The position numbers and the translations under genes were made by a program. Below, in pieces: positions 42,845 to 52,836 of a DNA stretch of 64,000 bases. The stretch comes from Acidimicrobiia bacterium (GTDB lineage: Bacteria; Actinomycetota; Acidimicrobiia; IMCC26256; JAMXLJ01), in NCBI GenBank assembly GCA_035651955.1, contig DASRES010000040.1, positions 27,352-91,351 on the forward strand. Reading direction: 5' to 3'. Under the pieces are notes generated by a model. That model was not told the DNA's origin. It saw only the letters and a list, made by a program, of their open reading frames with translations, and did not search any database. Positions within the stretch are counted from its first letter, which is position 1. Every line of letters starts with the position of its first letter.

Positions 42845-44247
42845 GGTGGCGTGAGCACGGGACGACCGTAGGCCACGGACAGGCGCAAGAGGTGGAGGGT
42901 CCTGCTGTTCGGGTAGCCGATCGCGGGGGCGGTGTACGCGTGGTACGCGAGCCACGCGCCGCCGAAGCCGTCCGTGAACACCTCGCCACCGCCGGGACCT
43001 GCGATGTCGCCGTGGGATGCGAGGAGCGGTGTCGCCGACGGCTTCGTGCACGGTCCGGCCGGACCCGCGCACACCGCGTAGCTCTCCGCGTAGCCGGGAC
43101 CGTTCCACGAACCACCCGAGTAGAAGAGGTAGTACCGCCCGGCGAGGTACGCCATCGACGGTCCCTCGACGACGCCGCGCTCCCAGGCCTGGTCGGGCGC
43201 GAGGAGCACGGCGGGCAGACCGACGGGCGAGAGGCCGTCGGGTGTCATCGGGACGGACCAGATCCGGTCGAACAGGTCGCTCTTCCACACGAGCCAGAGC
43301 GTGCCGTTCGTGTCGACGAACGGGCTCGGGTCGATCGAGCCGCCGAGGTCGAGCTGGCAGACCATCGGCGCGGTGCTCGTGTCGACGAACGGACCCTGCG
43401 GCTGCGTGCTCGTGGCGCGCGAGATGCACTGGCGTCCGCTCGCCGCGTCGCGGGTCGTGTAGTAGGCGACGAACCCGCCCGGGCGTGCGACGACCGACGG
43501 GGCCCACGTCGTGTCGGGCGCGGCCCACGACGGCAGCGCGGCGAGCCCGTTGCCGAGCCACTCCCATGTCCGCAGGTCGCCGGAGCGGATCACCTGGATC
43601 GTGCCCCCACCCGCGTTCGTCGAGTAGGCGTAGAACGACGAGCCGACGCGCAACACGAACGGATCCGCGAAGTCGAACGGGAAGACGGCGCCCTCGCCAC
43701 CGGGCGCGAGCACCTGGCGGCAGCTCGCGTCGACGCCCCGCAGCCGCGCGACCGCGGTGCTGCCGGCATTGGCCCGTACCGCCGCGAGCGCGCCCGACAC
43801 GCCGCCGAGGCACGTGTTCAGCGCGGTGATCTGCCCGGCCTGGAGCCCGAGGATGCCGTGCAGCCCGTCGAGCTGCGTGCGCGCACCGGCCAGGTCGGTC
43901 TTCGTCGACGTGAGCGCCTGCTGCGCCTGGTCGCGCTCGTGCGTGCGTAGGTCGACGTCGCGCTGGGTGGACCCGACGCCGTCGCGTGCGTCGGCGAGCG
44001 CCGCGTTCGTGTGCCGGAGCTCGCTCGCCGTCGCCGAGAGTTGCGACTGACGGGTGCGCAGGAGCCGGTGGGCCGCGGCGCGCTCCGCGCGCGCCGACAC
44101 GTCGAGCCCGACCGCCGTCCCGACCAGCGCGACCGCGGCCGCCACGACGACGACGGCCCGCCGGCGCGGCCACCTCGGGCGCACGAGTGTGACGGCGGGC
44201 GTGACCGGCGCGGCTTCCCGCCGCGGGACGAGCGTGCCGGTACTCAT
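42841..44247 (-). CDS. Membrane-anchored coiled-coil protein fused to a glycoside hydrolase family 43 domain
   Basis: A 468-residue protein. Residues 1-55 contain a membrane helix (AVVVVAAAVALVGTAVGLDV), 55-130 a coiled coil, 130-165 a Cys-containing helical module (GQITALNTCLGGVSGAL...DASCRQV), and about 175-468 a five-bladed GH43 propeller. All three catalytic positions are visible: Asp in DFADPFVL, Asp in SIDPSPFVD and Glu in VVEGPSM. GH43 enzymes cleave arabinan or xylan chains; this one would act outside the membrane. Four bp after the paralogue at 44251-44796. Confidence 0.85.
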   Translation of the reverse strand: MSTGTLVPRREAAPVTPAVTLVRPRWPRRRAVVVVAAAVALVGTAVGLDVSARAERAAAHRLLRTRQSQLSATASELRHTNAALADARDGVGSTQRDVDLRTHERDQAQQALTSTKTDLAGARTQLDGLHGILGLQAGQITALNTCLGGVSGALAAVRANAGSTAVARLRGVDASCRQVLAPGGEGAVFPFDFADPFVLRVGSSFYAYSTNAGGGTIQVIRSGDLRTWEWLGNGLAALPSWAAPDTTWAPSVVARPGGFVAYYTTRDAASGRQCISRATSTQPQGPFVDTSTAPMVCQLDLGGSIDPSPFVDTNGTLWLVWKSDLFDRIWSVPMTPDGLSPVGLPAVLLAPDQAWERGVVEGPSMAYLAGRYYLFYSGGSWNGPGYAESYAVCAGPAGPCTKPSATPLLASHGDIAGPGGGEVFTDGFGGAWLAYHAYTAPAIGYPNSRTLHLLRLSVAYGRPVLTPP

Positions 44248-44250
44248 CGC

Positions 44251-44796
44251 TCAGGCGCCCGCCTGCTTGCAGCTGTCCGCCACGGCGGCCAGCGCGCGCA
44301 CCGCGGACCCGGTGTCGGCGACCGCGGCCGCGTTCAGCGCGTTCTGGACCCCGTTCAGGCACTGCCCGAGGTCCTGGATCTGGCCGTTGCCGGCGAGGAG
44401 CTGCAGCTGCGCGCCGTTGACGCTCGCGCGCACGCCGGCGAGGTCGCTCGTCGCGACGCCGAGCGCGCGGTTGAGCGCGTCACGGTCGCCGGTCGCGGAC
44501 GCGAGGACGCGCTCGTCGGTGGCGAGCTGCGCGCGTGTCGCCGCGAGTGACACGTCGGCACGGTCGAGATCTCGGACCAACGCGGCGCGGCGCTTCGCGT
44601 CGCGGGCCGCCTCGCTGCGCGCGTGGTGGGCGTCACGGCGGACGTCGAGATCGACTCGCACGGCGACCGCGACCACCACGAGGGCGACGATGCCCGCGAT
44701 CGTGACCAGGAGCGGCCGCCGGCGCACGGGGGCGGCGAGCGCCGTCGACACCACGAGGAACGATTCGGCATCCCCGGCGCCCGGATGAAGGGGCAT
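44251..44796 (-). CDS. Membrane-anchored coiled-coil protein, paralogue of the GH43 N-terminus
   Basis: A 181-residue protein with a Pro-rich start, membrane helix (LLVTIAGIVALVVVAVAV), coiled coil and C-terminal module GNGQIQDLGQCLNGVQNALNA...ADSCKQAGA. The same order of parts and two Cys positions occur in the N-terminal 165 residues of the next gene, so a tandem duplication preceded fusion of one copy with GH43. Function unknown. Confidence 0.75.
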   Translation of the reverse strand: MPLHPGAGDAESFLVVSTALAAPVRRRPLLVTIAGIVALVVVAVAVRVDLDVRRDAHHARSEAARDAKRRAALVRDLDRADVSLAATRAQLATDERVLASATGDRDALNRALGVATSDLAGVRASVNGAQLQLLAGNGQIQDLGQCLNGVQNALNAAAVADTGSAVRALAAVADSCKQAGA

Positions 44797-44815
44797 TCGC
44801 CCCCGGAGAGGGCTG

Positions 44816-45622
44816 TCAGCCCAGCATGCCGGCGAGCATGGTGCGCATCATCTGCTCGTCGCTCGCGTGCCGCCAGGCGTCGAGGAGGCCCGAGCCCATC
44901 GGGTCGCAGCCGTGGCGGAGCGGGGCCTCGTCGTCGAGGATCGCGTCCGCGATGGCACGGGCGGCGTCGGCCGTCGGCGTGGTGTGCTCACCCGCCGCGG
45001 CCCGGCCCTGGACCATCCGCTCGGCCATCGGCCGGTAGGGCTCATAGTTCACGGCGAGCATCTCGTGCGCGGAGTTGGCGAGCATGTCGGTGTCGATCGG
45101 CCCGGGCATGATCTCGACGATCCGGATCCCGAACGGTGCGAGCTCGGCGCGCAGCGTCTCGCCGATCGCGCTGACCGCGGCCTTGCTGGCGCGATAGACG
45201 GCGTAGAACGGCACGGGCGCGAGGATCGACGACGACGTCACGTTGCACACGACTCCCCCGCCGCTCGCACGCAGCGCGGGGATCGCGAGGCGGGTCGTCT
45301 CGGCGAGTCCGAACACGTTCGTCTCGAACATGTCGCGCCAGTACTCGAGCGGCGTCTCCTCGAACGGCAGGTGCGGACGTTCGACGGCTGCGTTGTTCAC
45401 GAGGACGCGCAGCCCGTCCGGCATCGCGAACGCGCCGGGCGCGGTGACGTCGAGCCGTGCGACGCGCAGCGTGCCTCGTGCCTCGTCCGGCAGGGACGCG
45501 CCGGCGCGGGGATCGCGCATCGTCGCGACGACCTCGAAGCCCCGCGCGGCGAGCTCGAGCGCGACCGCGCGCCCGATCCCCCGGCTCGCACCCGTGACGA
45601 CGGCGACGCCTTCGGCCTGCAT
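44816..45622 (-). CDS. Short-chain dehydrogenase/reductase (SDR)
   Basis: A 268-residue classical SDR: VTGASRGIGRAVALELAARGF, LVNNAAVERPH, NVTSSSILAPVPFYAVYRASKAAVSAIG (Ser, Tyr, Lys), EIMPGPIDTDM. ATG at 45622 with upstream GGAGG. C-terminal extension of about 70 residues after PGPIDT. Confidence 0.9.
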   Translation of the reverse strand: MQAEGVAVVTGASRGIGRAVALELAARGFEVVATMRDPRAGASLPDEARGTLRVARLDVTAPGAFAMPDGLRVLVNNAAVERPHLPFEETPLEYWRDMFETNVFGLAETTRLAIPALRASGGGVVCNVTSSSILAPVPFYAVYRASKAAVSAIGETLRAELAPFGIRIVEIMPGPIDTDMLANSAHEMLAVNYEPYRPMAERMVQGRAAAGEHTTPTADAARAIADAILDDEAPLRHGCDPMGSGLLDAWRHASDEQMMRTMLAGMLG

Positions 45623-45683
45623 GCCCGACCTCCGCGCTCGTGGAGGCGCGGCAGGCTACGGGGTTGCTGACGTGGGTGTCAGG

Positions 45684-46643
45684 TCAGCACAGGCCGCCCC
45701 ACGGCCCCTTGCCCTGCCACTGGTAGAGCGCCCACGCCATCGCGTCCTGATCGGCCACCGACGCCTGGTTGGGCGGGACGCCGATGAGGTCCAGGCGACC
45801 GGTGTGGTTCGCGACCGCGTCCCATGTCGACTGCGAGAACTGGTACGCGCCGTACCACGGACCGGCGGGGTTCACGACGCCGTAGTCGCCGTGGCTCTCA
45901 CGCGTGCGCGTGCACACGAGGAACGGCTGGTCGTGGATGTCGCCCGAGCCCGCCGCGGGCGGTGCGGACGACGGTGCGCCTGCCGGCGGCGATGCCGCGG
46001 GTGCCGCACGGACGGGCGCGTTGGCCGGCACGGCGGCACGCGCGGACGTCGACGTCGTCGTGGCTGCCGACGCGCGCGCCGCGGCGGCCTGCTGTGCCTG
46101 CGCGGCCGCGAGATCGCGGCGTGCTGCGGCGAGCTGCACCTCCATCGACTGCTCCGCGGTGTGCAGTTGCGTCACCGCGTCGGCCGCGCGCGCACGGTCG
46201 TCGCGCAGTTGCTTCCGCTGCGCGCGCAGCGCGTCGTTCTGGCGCGTGAGCTGACCGACGGCGGCGTCGTTGTCGGCGTTCGCGGCGGCGAGCAGGTGGT
46301 CGCGCCGTGCGGTCTCGAGCGGATCCGTGCCGTCGATGTAGTCGATCGCGCTCGTGTCGCCACCCGCCTCATAAAGCTCGACCGCGCGCGCCGTGACCTT
46401 CACGCGCAAGGCGTCGGCGCGGTGCTCGCCGTCGCGCAGCTGCGACTCGAGCGCGTTGATGCGCACGTCGAGCGCAGCCTGCCGGTCGAGCGCGGCGAAG
46501 TACTTCGCCGCGAGCGCGTCGGCCGCGTGGCTCGCGGCCGCGACGCGAGCGGCGGGGTCGGTGTTCGCGGCGGTGCCGGTCGCGCCGGCGGGCATCGCGA
46601 CGGCGATGGCCGCGGCACACGACACGACGACGGACGCGAACAT
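45684..46643 (-). CDS. Secreted coiled-coil protein with Rpf/transglycosylase-like domain
   Basis: A 319-residue exported protein. Signal peptide (SVVVSCAAAIAVAMPAGATG), then a coiled coil with repeats (residues about 30-190), an Ala/Pro-rich linker, and a C-terminal domain CTRTRESHGDYGVVNPAGPWYGAYQFSQSTWDAVANHTG ... DAMAWALYQWQGKGPWGGLC. The E...YGAYQFS...W pattern is that of resuscitation-promoting-factor/lysozyme-like domains that cut peptidoglycan. The coiled-coil plus hydrolase layout is like NlpC/P60-type cell-division hydrolases. ATG at 46643. Confidence 0.85.
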   Translation of the reverse strand: MFASVVVSCAAAIAVAMPAGATGTAANTDPAARVAAASHAADALAAKYFAALDRQAALDVRINALESQLRDGEHRADALRVKVTARAVELYEAGGDTSAIDYIDGTDPLETARRDHLLAAANADNDAAVGQLTRQNDALRAQRKQLRDDRARAADAVTQLHTAEQSMEVQLAAARRDLAAAQAQQAAAARASAATTTSTSARAAVPANAPVRAAPAASPPAGAPSSAPPAAGSGDIHDQPFLVCTRTRESHGDYGVVNPAGPWYGAYQFSQSTWDAVANHTGRLDLIGVPPNQASVADQDAMAWALYQWQGKGPWGGLC

Positions 46644-46729
46644 CCGGCGGGCCAGGGCTGGTCTCCTCGACGGCGGCTGGGCCTCGCCCGCGCAGGGCCA
46701 ACGGAGGGGCGACGGGCGGTGCCCCGAGG

Positions 46730-48061
46730 CTACTCGGGGCGTGACCCCCCGCTCAGCCCCCCGCCCCCGCTGGCCGTGGAACCGCTGGTCAGGCCGCTGA
46801 GATCCGTGTACGCGGCGAGGAGGAGCGCGACCGCGGCCCCGACCAGCAGGACGACGGTCAGGCTCGTCACCTTGACCGCGTATCCGCCCGCCAGGACGCC
46901 GAGCGGGACCGTGCCGCCGAAGGCCATGACCCACAACGCCATGATCCGGCCCCGCACCTCGTCGCGCAGGTGCTCCTGGAGGACGGTCGACAGCGCGGTG
47001 ATCACGACGAAGTACGCGAAGCCGAGCACCAACGCGGCGGGGTACGCGGGCGCGGGCGAGCGGACAAGCGCGAACGCGGTCAGCAGCACCGCGAACGACA
47101 CGAGCCCGATGCGCGCGCTGCGCGTCTTCGACCGCCGGACGAGGATCGTCCCGACGGTCACCGCGCCGAGCGCGGCGCCGAGCCCGAACCCCGCGTACAG
47201 CAGGCCGTACTGGACGGTCTTGGGCCCGATCCCGAAGTCGTGGTCCGCGATCGCGGGCATCAGGCCGACGAACGTGAGCGAGAAGAACGAGAACGACGTG
47301 ATGCAGACGAGGATGCGACGCACGAGCGGGTCGGCCGCGGCGATGCGGAAGCCGGACAGCAGCCGTGCGATTCCCCGCTCCTCGATCGCGGCCTCGGCCT
47401 GGCTCTCGTAGCGGGCGACGAGCAGACCGGCGACGGCGAAGAGGTAGGTGCCCGCGTTGATCGCGAACACGACACCCGCGCCGGTGCGCGCGTAGATCGG
47501 TGCACCGATCGCCGGACCGATGACACGCGACAGGTTCATCTGCACCGACTGCAGCGACACCGCGCCGGTCAGGTCTTGCCGGGGTACGAGGGTCGGCAGG
47601 ATCGCGGACAGCGCGGGCGCCGCGAGCGCGTTGCCGACCCCGATGACGAGCACGCACGCGACGATCCCGCTGCGCGACGGGTGCGGCATCGCGACGAGCA
47701 CCGCGAGCACGACCGAGAAGGCGAGCTGCTCGATCTGCATCCAGATGAGCAGCTTCCGGCGGTCGACGAGATCCGCGAGCACGCCGCCCGGCGTGGCGAG
47801 GAACAGCAACGGCCCGAGCTGCGCGAAGAAGAGGATCCCGACGTAGCTCGCGGAGTGCGTCAGCTCGTAGCCGTACGCGCCGAGCAGCACGTTCTGCATC
47901 CACGTGCCGACGTTCGACGCGAACGTCCCGCCCCACACGACGCGGAAGTCGCGATGGCGGAGCGCCGCGCGCGCACCGCCGGGTGCGAGCGCCTGGTCGC
48001 CGTCGACGAGCGCGTCGGTCGCGTCCTCGACGTGAGGGCGCGCGACGTCGCCGGCGGTCAA
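46730..48061 (-). CDS. MFS transporter (enterobactin-exporter/DHA3-like)
   Basis: A 443-residue transporter with about 12 helices. N-terminal LRHRDFRVVWGGTFASNVGTWMQNVLLGAYGYELTHSASYVGILFFAQLGPLLFLATPGGVLADLVDRRKLL contains the MFS loop 2-3 motif (GGVLADLVDRRK). Gly/Ser-rich C-terminus. Start is probably TTG at 48061, four bases past the stop of the upstream gene. Substrate unknown. Confidence 0.88.
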   Translation of the reverse strand: MTAGDVARPHVEDATDALVDGDQALAPGGARAALRHRDFRVVWGGTFASNVGTWMQNVLLGAYGYELTHSASYVGILFFAQLGPLLFLATPGGVLADLVDRRKLLIWMQIEQLAFSVVLAVLVAMPHPSRSGIVACVLVIGVGNALAAPALSAILPTLVPRQDLTGAVSLQSVQMNLSRVIGPAIGAPIYARTGAGVVFAINAGTYLFAVAGLLVARYESQAEAAIEERGIARLLSGFRIAAADPLVRRILVCITSFSFFSLTFVGLMPAIADHDFGIGPKTVQYGLLYAGFGLGAALGAVTVGTILVRRSKTRSARIGLVSFAVLLTAFALVRSPAPAYPAALVLGFAYFVVITALSTVLQEHLRDEVRGRIMALWVMAFGGTVPLGVLAGGYAVKVTSLTVVLLVGAAVALLLAAYTDLSGLTSGSTASGGGGLSGGSRPE

Positions 48062-48064
48062 CGG

Positions 48065-48757
48065 CTACGGCAGCGGCACACCCGGCAGCAGACCCGTCGA
48101 GGTCGTGGCCGAGCTCGACGTCGTGACGGGTTGCGTCGTGTCCGTGGTCGGCGGCTGCGTCGTGGGCGGCGGCGTGGTCGGCGGCAGCGTGGGCACGGTC
48201 GTCGGCGGCAACGTGGTGACCGTGGTCGGCGGCAACGTGGTCGCCGTCGTCGGCGGCGGGAGCGTGTCGGTCGTCGGCGGCAGCGTCGGCGGGGGCGGCG
48301 GCAGCGTCGGTGGCGGGGGCGGCAGCTTGCCCGGCAGCGACGGGAACGTCGTCGGGAAGGTGTTCGGGTTGCTCGTGCTCACGGAGACCGGCGTCGCGGT
48401 CTTGATCAGCGGCGGGAGGTCGGTGGTGAAGCCGAGCGGCGTGACGACCGCGCCGAACAGCCGCTGCAGCTTCTCGGTGATCGTCTGCGCGTCGGACGCG
48501 GGCGCGGGCGCGTCGGGTGTGATCCCCTGGTCGATCGCGACGTGCGTGCTCGAGCCTTGCGGCGCGTTCGCGTCGCCGTTCGTCTGCGCGGTGCGCACCT
48601 GCGGACCGTGCACGCTCGCCGCGCTCTGACCGCCGGGGCGCAGGAATGCGACGAGTGCGACGATCGCGAAGACGACGCCGGCGACGAGCATCGTCGCGAG
48701 CATCTGCTCCTCGGTGCTGCGACTCCGCACGCGTCGCAGCCAGTCGAACCTCGACAT
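48065..48757 (-). CDS. Membrane-anchored Pro/Thr-rich protein, hypothetical
   Basis: A 230-residue protein. Basic start, one membrane helix (MLATMLVAGVVFAIVALVAFL), a middle helical part (ITEKLQRLFGAVVTPLGF) and a low-complexity end made of LPPTT and PPPTLP repeats. The underlying DNA (about 48140-48330) contains imperfect 24-bp tandem units, so the tail is prone to length change. ATG at 48757 has an ideal GGAGGGAAGAGG leader. The extended tail suits a wall-spanning protein. Confidence 0.75.
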   Translation of the reverse strand: MSRFDWLRRVRSRSTEEQMLATMLVAGVVFAIVALVAFLRPGGQSAASVHGPQVRTAQTNGDANAPQGSSTHVAIDQGITPDAPAPASDAQTITEKLQRLFGAVVTPLGFTTDLPPLIKTATPVSVSTSNPNTFPTTFPSLPGKLPPPPPTLPPPPPTLPPTTDTLPPPTTATTLPPTTVTTLPPTTVPTLPPTTPPPTTQPPTTDTTQPVTTSSSATTSTGLLPGVPLP

Positions 48758-48916
48758 CCTCTTCCCTCCCCAGGCACGCCGCGCTGCGTGCCTCCCCAGA
48801 GCCCGATGCCCGCCGTCGTCGGGAACCCGCACAGTCTCGCGGGACGGACGGCGCGCGTGCGAGCAATCGGCCGGCGAATCCGCGGTGTTACCCCGCCCAG
48901 CTGCCGCGTTACGTGG

Positions 48917-49297
48917 TCAGGCAGACGCGGAGGGAAGCTGGCTCGTGAACTGGGCGAGGTCGAAGTAGTCGCGCCAGGCCGCGATCTTGCCGCCGCGCAG
49001 CTCGAACGTCCCCATGACCGGGAGCTCGACGGTGACGCCGGGGAGGAAGAAGACGTCGACGCGCTCGGTCATCACGACGTCGCCGTCGGCGGCGATCGCG
49101 CCGACGCGGAACTCGACGCGCTCCGCGTCCTTCGTGAAGCCCTCGATCGTCGCCCGGATCGCGTCACGCCCGGTGACCGGTGCGATCGGGATGTTGTGGT
49201 ACGTCGCGTCGTCCGTGAAGTACGAGCAGATCCGGTCGACGTCGAGGTCGGTCCACGCCGCGCAGAACTCACGCACGATCTCGATGGGTGTGGTCAT
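48917..49297 (-). CDS. Limonene-1,2-epoxide hydrolase-like/SnoaL-fold protein
   Basis: A 126-residue NTF2-like protein: IVREFCAAWTDLDVDRICSYFTDDATYHNIPIAPVTGRDAIRATIEGF, GDVVMTERVDVFFLPGV, VMGTFELRGGKIAAWRDYFDLAQF. The Asp-Arg-Asp arrangement (TERVDVF, WRDYFD) fits limonene epoxide hydrolase/EphG members. ATG at 49297. Confidence 0.85.
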   Translation of the reverse strand: MTTPIEIVREFCAAWTDLDVDRICSYFTDDATYHNIPIAPVTGRDAIRATIEGFTKDAERVEFRVGAIAADGDVVMTERVDVFFLPGVTVELPVMGTFELRGGKIAAWRDYFDLAQFTSQLPSASA

Positions 49298-49336
49298 GGC
49301 GGCGAACGTAGCAACCGATGTGGGTATCGACCCGCC

Positions 49337-50416
49337 GTGGCCCTGCCCGTCGCACCGCCGGTCGCGCCGATGCTCGCGGTGTTGCGTCGCTCGCTGCCCG
49401 AGGGCGCCGACTGGTTCTTCGAGCCGAAGTGGGACGGCTTCCGCTGTCTCGCGTTCCGCGACAGTGACGACGTCGACCTGCGCAGCCGCAACCAGCGGCC
49501 GTTCGCGCGGTACTTCCCGGAGATCGTCGACGCGCTGCGCGCCGTCCCCTGCTCGCAGTTCGTGCTCGACGGTGAGCTCGTCGTCCTCGGCGCGTCGGAT
49601 TTCGACTTCGCCGCGTTGCTGGCCCGCTTGCACCCCGCGGCCTCCCGTGTCGCGCGCCTGAGTCGCGAGACGCCCGCGACGTACATCGCGTTCGACGTGC
49701 TGTGCGCCGGTGACGACGACCTGCTCGTGCACCCGTTCTCGGAACGGCGCGCGCGCCTGGAGTCGCTGCCGCACGACGCGCCCGCACGTGTCGCCGTCAC
49801 GCCGACGACGCGGTCGCGCGACGTGGCGCGCGCCTGGCTCGACGACGCGCACGGGCGGGGCATCGACGGTGTCGTCGCGAAGGCCGCCGATCTCCGATAC
49901 GAGCCGGGCCGCCGCGCGATGACGAAGGTCAAGCCGGAGCGCACGCTCGACTGCGTGGTCGGCGGCTTCCGCCATCTCTCGGGCCGCGCGGTCCTCGGCT
50001 CGCTGCTGCTCGGCCTCTACGACGACGCGGGCGCGTTCCGTCACATCGGCGTCGCGAGCTCGTTCGACGCCGCGACGCAGCGCGCGCTGTTGGACGAACT
50101 GGTCGACCGGGTCGTGCCGCTCGCCGGGCACCCGTGGGAGCACGGCTTCGGGCTCAAGCCCAGCCCCGTCGGCCGACTCAAGGGCGCGGCAGGGCGGTGG
50201 ACGCCGGAGCTCGAGCCGGACTGGGTGCCCGTGCGTCCCGACCTCGTGTGCGAGGTCGCGGTCGACCGCGCCGACGGTGCCCGCCTGCGTCACCCGGCCC
50301 GCTTCCGCCGCTGGCGCCCCGACCGCGACCCGGGCTCGTGCACGCTCGAGCAGCTCGCCGACGTCGACGACGGCCTGTCGCCGCGCGCGCTGCTCGCCGA
50401 CGCCGACGACACCTAG
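49337..50416 (+). CDS. ligC: ATP-dependent DNA ligase (LigC-like)
   Basis: A 359-residue ligase. Adenylation motif [14 protein letters not shown] with catalytic Lys near residue 32, then [63 protein letters not shown], and an OB-fold domain to the end. Length and motifs are like mycobacterial LigC, a repair ligase. GTG start at 49337. Confidence 0.9.
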   Translation: MALPVAPPVAPMLAVLRRSLPEGADWFFEPKWDGFRCLAFRDSDDVDLRSRNQRPFARYFPEIVDALRAVPCSQFVLDGELVVLGASDFDFAALLARLHPAASRVARLSRETPATYIAFDVLCAGDDDLLVHPFSERRARLESLPHDAPARVAVTPTTRSRDVARAWLDDAHGRGIDGVVAKAADLRYEPGRRAMTKVKPERTLDCVVGGFRHLSGRAVLGSLLLGLYDDAGAFRHIGVASSFDAATQRALLDELVDRVVPLAGHPWEHGFGLKPSPVGRLKGAAGRWTPELEPDWVPVRPDLVCEVAVDRADGARLRHPARFRRWRPDRDPGSCTLEQLADVDDGLSPRALLADADDT

Positions 50417-50691
50417 CGGTCGAAGCGTTCCTCGAGCAGGACGGTCACGGTGTCTCCAGCGTTCTTCCCGATCGCCTTCCGTACGTCCGCCTTCACGGGC
50501 AACTTGTGAGTGCCGTCGCCCATCGCCATGAACGAGCTGTGGAAGGCGTAGCCGTCGATCGTGCCGCGCACCTTCACGAGACCGCGCGTCCCGAAGAACG
50601 CCACCGATCCCGGCATGACGACGTACGTCCACCCACCCCGCGCGGGGCTCTTCTGCAATTGCGCGCGGAACCGCTTGTTGAGGGTCGACAT
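50413..50691 (-). CDS. DUF1905 domain protein
   Basis: A 92-residue protein with [71 protein letters not shown], a swapped-hairpin fold seen in DUF1905. ATG at 50691. Convergent 4-bp overlap with the ligase. Function unknown; such domains often occur with YdeI/OmdA-like proteins. Confidence 0.88.
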   Translation of the reverse strand: MSTLNKRFRAQLQKSPARGGWTYVVMPGSVAFFGTRGLVKVRGTIDGYAFHSSFMAMGDGTHKLPVKADVRKAIGKNAGDTVTVLLEERFDR

Positions 50692-50765
50692 CGCTCCCCC
50701 GTTCGTCGACGGTTGCTCGCCTTGTATGACGGTCGTCGCTCGCCGAACTCGTCGCGCGTGCTTCA

Positions 50766-51994
50766 TCAGCTCGTGTCGTGCTTCGGCCGGTTCTTGAGAT
50801 GGTCGGGATGGTCGGGCGGCACCCTCGCGCGTTTGCCGGTGCCGTCGACGAGAGCCCAGCCGTCGCGGTGTTTCAGGTGGTGGTGGAAGCTGCACAGCGG
50901 GTCGAGCTCGTCCAGCTTGGTGTGCTTGGTGCTCGCCCACGGTTCGCGGTGGTCGAACTCGATGCGGGTCCGGGTGCAGCCCTCGACGCTGCAACAGGGT
51001 GACTGCCACAGGAGCGCGATCTTCTGGGCGACCTTCGGCCCGCGGCCGAGGTGGGTGACGTTGGCGACGTCGTCGCCTTTGGTGACGACGAGCTTGAGGA
51101 TGCTCTCGCCCAGCAGGTCGCGTGCCGTGCTGATCGGGACGGGGCCGAGGCCGGCGACCTCGCACAGCTCGTCACCCTCGACCCGGCCGCGCAACAGCGC
51201 TTCGAGGTCGAGGCGCAGGATCGACAGGTACGACGGGCACCGATGCTTGCGCTTCTGCTTCGAGGTGCCGTCGTCTTCGGGGCGGTCGTCGTGCTCCTGG
51301 AACACGCGGACGAACGCGTCGAACGCGTACGCCTCACGCTCCTCCCGTCGGCCTTCCCGGCGGGCGTTGGTGAACTCCTCGTTCACGAGGCGCTCCAGCA
51401 CGCGTGCCACGTGGCTGCCGTCGCGCACCGTGCCGGTCGCGTTGAAGTGCCGGCGGCCTTCCTCGTCGGTCCACGACCGGCCCGCCGCTCCTCGTGGATG
51501 CGCCGTTCGGTCTCCTCGGGGTCCGGGTCGGCCTTGGCGCGCTCGCGGGCCGCCTCCTGGCGCAGCGCCGCGACCGTCGAGCTCCTCGCCTTGTCCAGCA
51601 GGCGGCGTTCGGCGGCGGCGTTGCCGTTCGCGCCCGCGGCGACGAGCGCGGCCTGCGCGGGTGAGATCTCACCCGTGCGCATCGCGGTCTCGGTCGCCGG
51701 ATGCGCGTCGAGCCGCTTCGACAGCGCCAGCTGTTTGGGGGCCGCGCCCCGCGTCGTGCCTGACTGCTTCGCCATCCCCTCGGCGGCGTCGCGATGGCCG
51801 CGCTCGCGCCACGCGGCGGCTTCCTCGACGCGCCGGGCCAGCAGCGTCTTGGCGTTCGCGGCGAGCCGTTCGATCCTCTCGAACGCGTTCCACATCGGCT
51901 CCGCATCCGCGAGCGCGACCGCGTCCGGCTCCAGCGCGCGGACCAACGCGGCAACTCGATCCCGTTCCGCCCGCACCTCCGCCACGCCGAGCAT
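50766..51994 (-). pseudogene. DUF222/HNH endonuclease (13E12-repeat type), frameshifted
   Basis: Reading from ATG 51994 (MLGVAEVRAERDRV) gives the DUF222 helical domain up to about 51485, ending ERRIHEERR. The rest of the protein is in the other frame from about 51475: WTDEEGRRHFNATGTVRDGSHVARVLERLVNEEF and, at the end, the HNH motif [20 protein letters not shown] ... [14 protein letters not shown]. Joining needs a one-base correction (a deletion in or near GGGCCGGTCG, 51475-51487). The HNH residues are intact. Family is a common actinobacterial mobile-like nuclease. Confidence 0.82.
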
Positions 51995-52101
51995 GCATTC
52001 AGTATGAACGAGGGGTATGTCACTGAACGCCGTGCGAACGGAGAAGAGCGGAGAAAAATCTTGCGAATGACGTCGCGCGCGAACGGCGCACGCACGCGAA
52101 G

Positions 52102-52830
52102 TCATCGCCGATGCGCGATCCACAGTCTCGTCTCGTGCGGGATGCGCATCGACCCGTCGGGAAACGCGCGCGCGGCAGCATCCCGGATCGCGTCCAGCAA
52201 CGACGACCGCGCGTCCTCACGCAGCGCCATCACGAAGCTGTGACTCGACAGGTCCTGGGTCCACGTGTCCACGCTCACCTCGCGGCCCCACGGCACGTCG
52301 ATGCGGTCACCGACGTCGAACGACCCGGATGCCCGCAGCTCGGCACCCCAGTCCGTGTCGCGCTGCGAGCGATGAACCGGAGGACACACGCCTTCGATCA
52401 GATCCCACGTCGCGTCGAACCACGTCTCCCCGTCCGCCGTTGCGTGGGATCACCAGGCCGCCCAGCGACCTCCCGGATGCAACACGCGCGCCACCTCCGA
52501 GCGCCGCTGCTCGGCCGCGAGCCAGTGCCACGACTGGGCGAAGCAGATGAGGTCGGCGCACCCGTCGCGGAACGGGAGCCGCGCACCGTCCGCGACGACC
52601 GCAGGCAGCCCGGGCGAACGCGCAACTGCACGCGCCAACATCGCGACGCCGATGTCGTACGCCACGACGCGCGCGCCGCGCGACGCGAGCGCCCGCGTCG
52701 CGATCCCGGTACCGGCCCCGCCCTCCAGCACGAGCAGCCCGCGCAGCGGCCCGAGCGCGTCGTAGACATCGTCTGGGTACGACGGCCGCGCGGCGTCGTA
52801 CGCGTCGACGACGGGATCGAACGACGGCAC
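52102..52830 (-). pseudogene. SAM-dependent methyltransferase with internal stop
   Basis: From GTG 52830: FDPVVDAYDAARPSYPDDVYDALG, LVLEGGAGTGIATRALASRGARVVAYD, DLICFAQSWHWLAAEQRRSEVARVLHPGGRWAAW, then TGA at 52452-52450. The same frame continues SHATADGETWFDATWDLIEG to a normal end at 52102. Homologues typically have Trp-Trp-Ser-His here, so TGG to TGA explains the stop. All other methyltransferase motifs are intact. Confidence 0.8.
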
Positions 52831-52836
52831 GCGTGC

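Noticed and set aside
48150..48330. CRISPR-like array from the 24-bp repeats
   Set aside because: The repeats are imperfect, contiguous and lie in a coding Pro/Thr-rich tail; there are no spacers or cas genes.
46970..49336. Long plus-strand open frame upstream of the DNA ligase as an N-terminal extension
   Set aside because: It is antisense to a clear MFS transporter and a Pro/Thr-rich protein, and ligase homologues start at about 49337.
52450..52452. In-frame TGA in the methyltransferase as a second selenocysteine codon
   Set aside because: Relatives, to my knowledge, have Trp-Trp at this place, no Cys-type motif is present, no SECIS-like hairpin follows, and both neighbouring genes are also broken. 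A TGG to TGA mutation is simpler.
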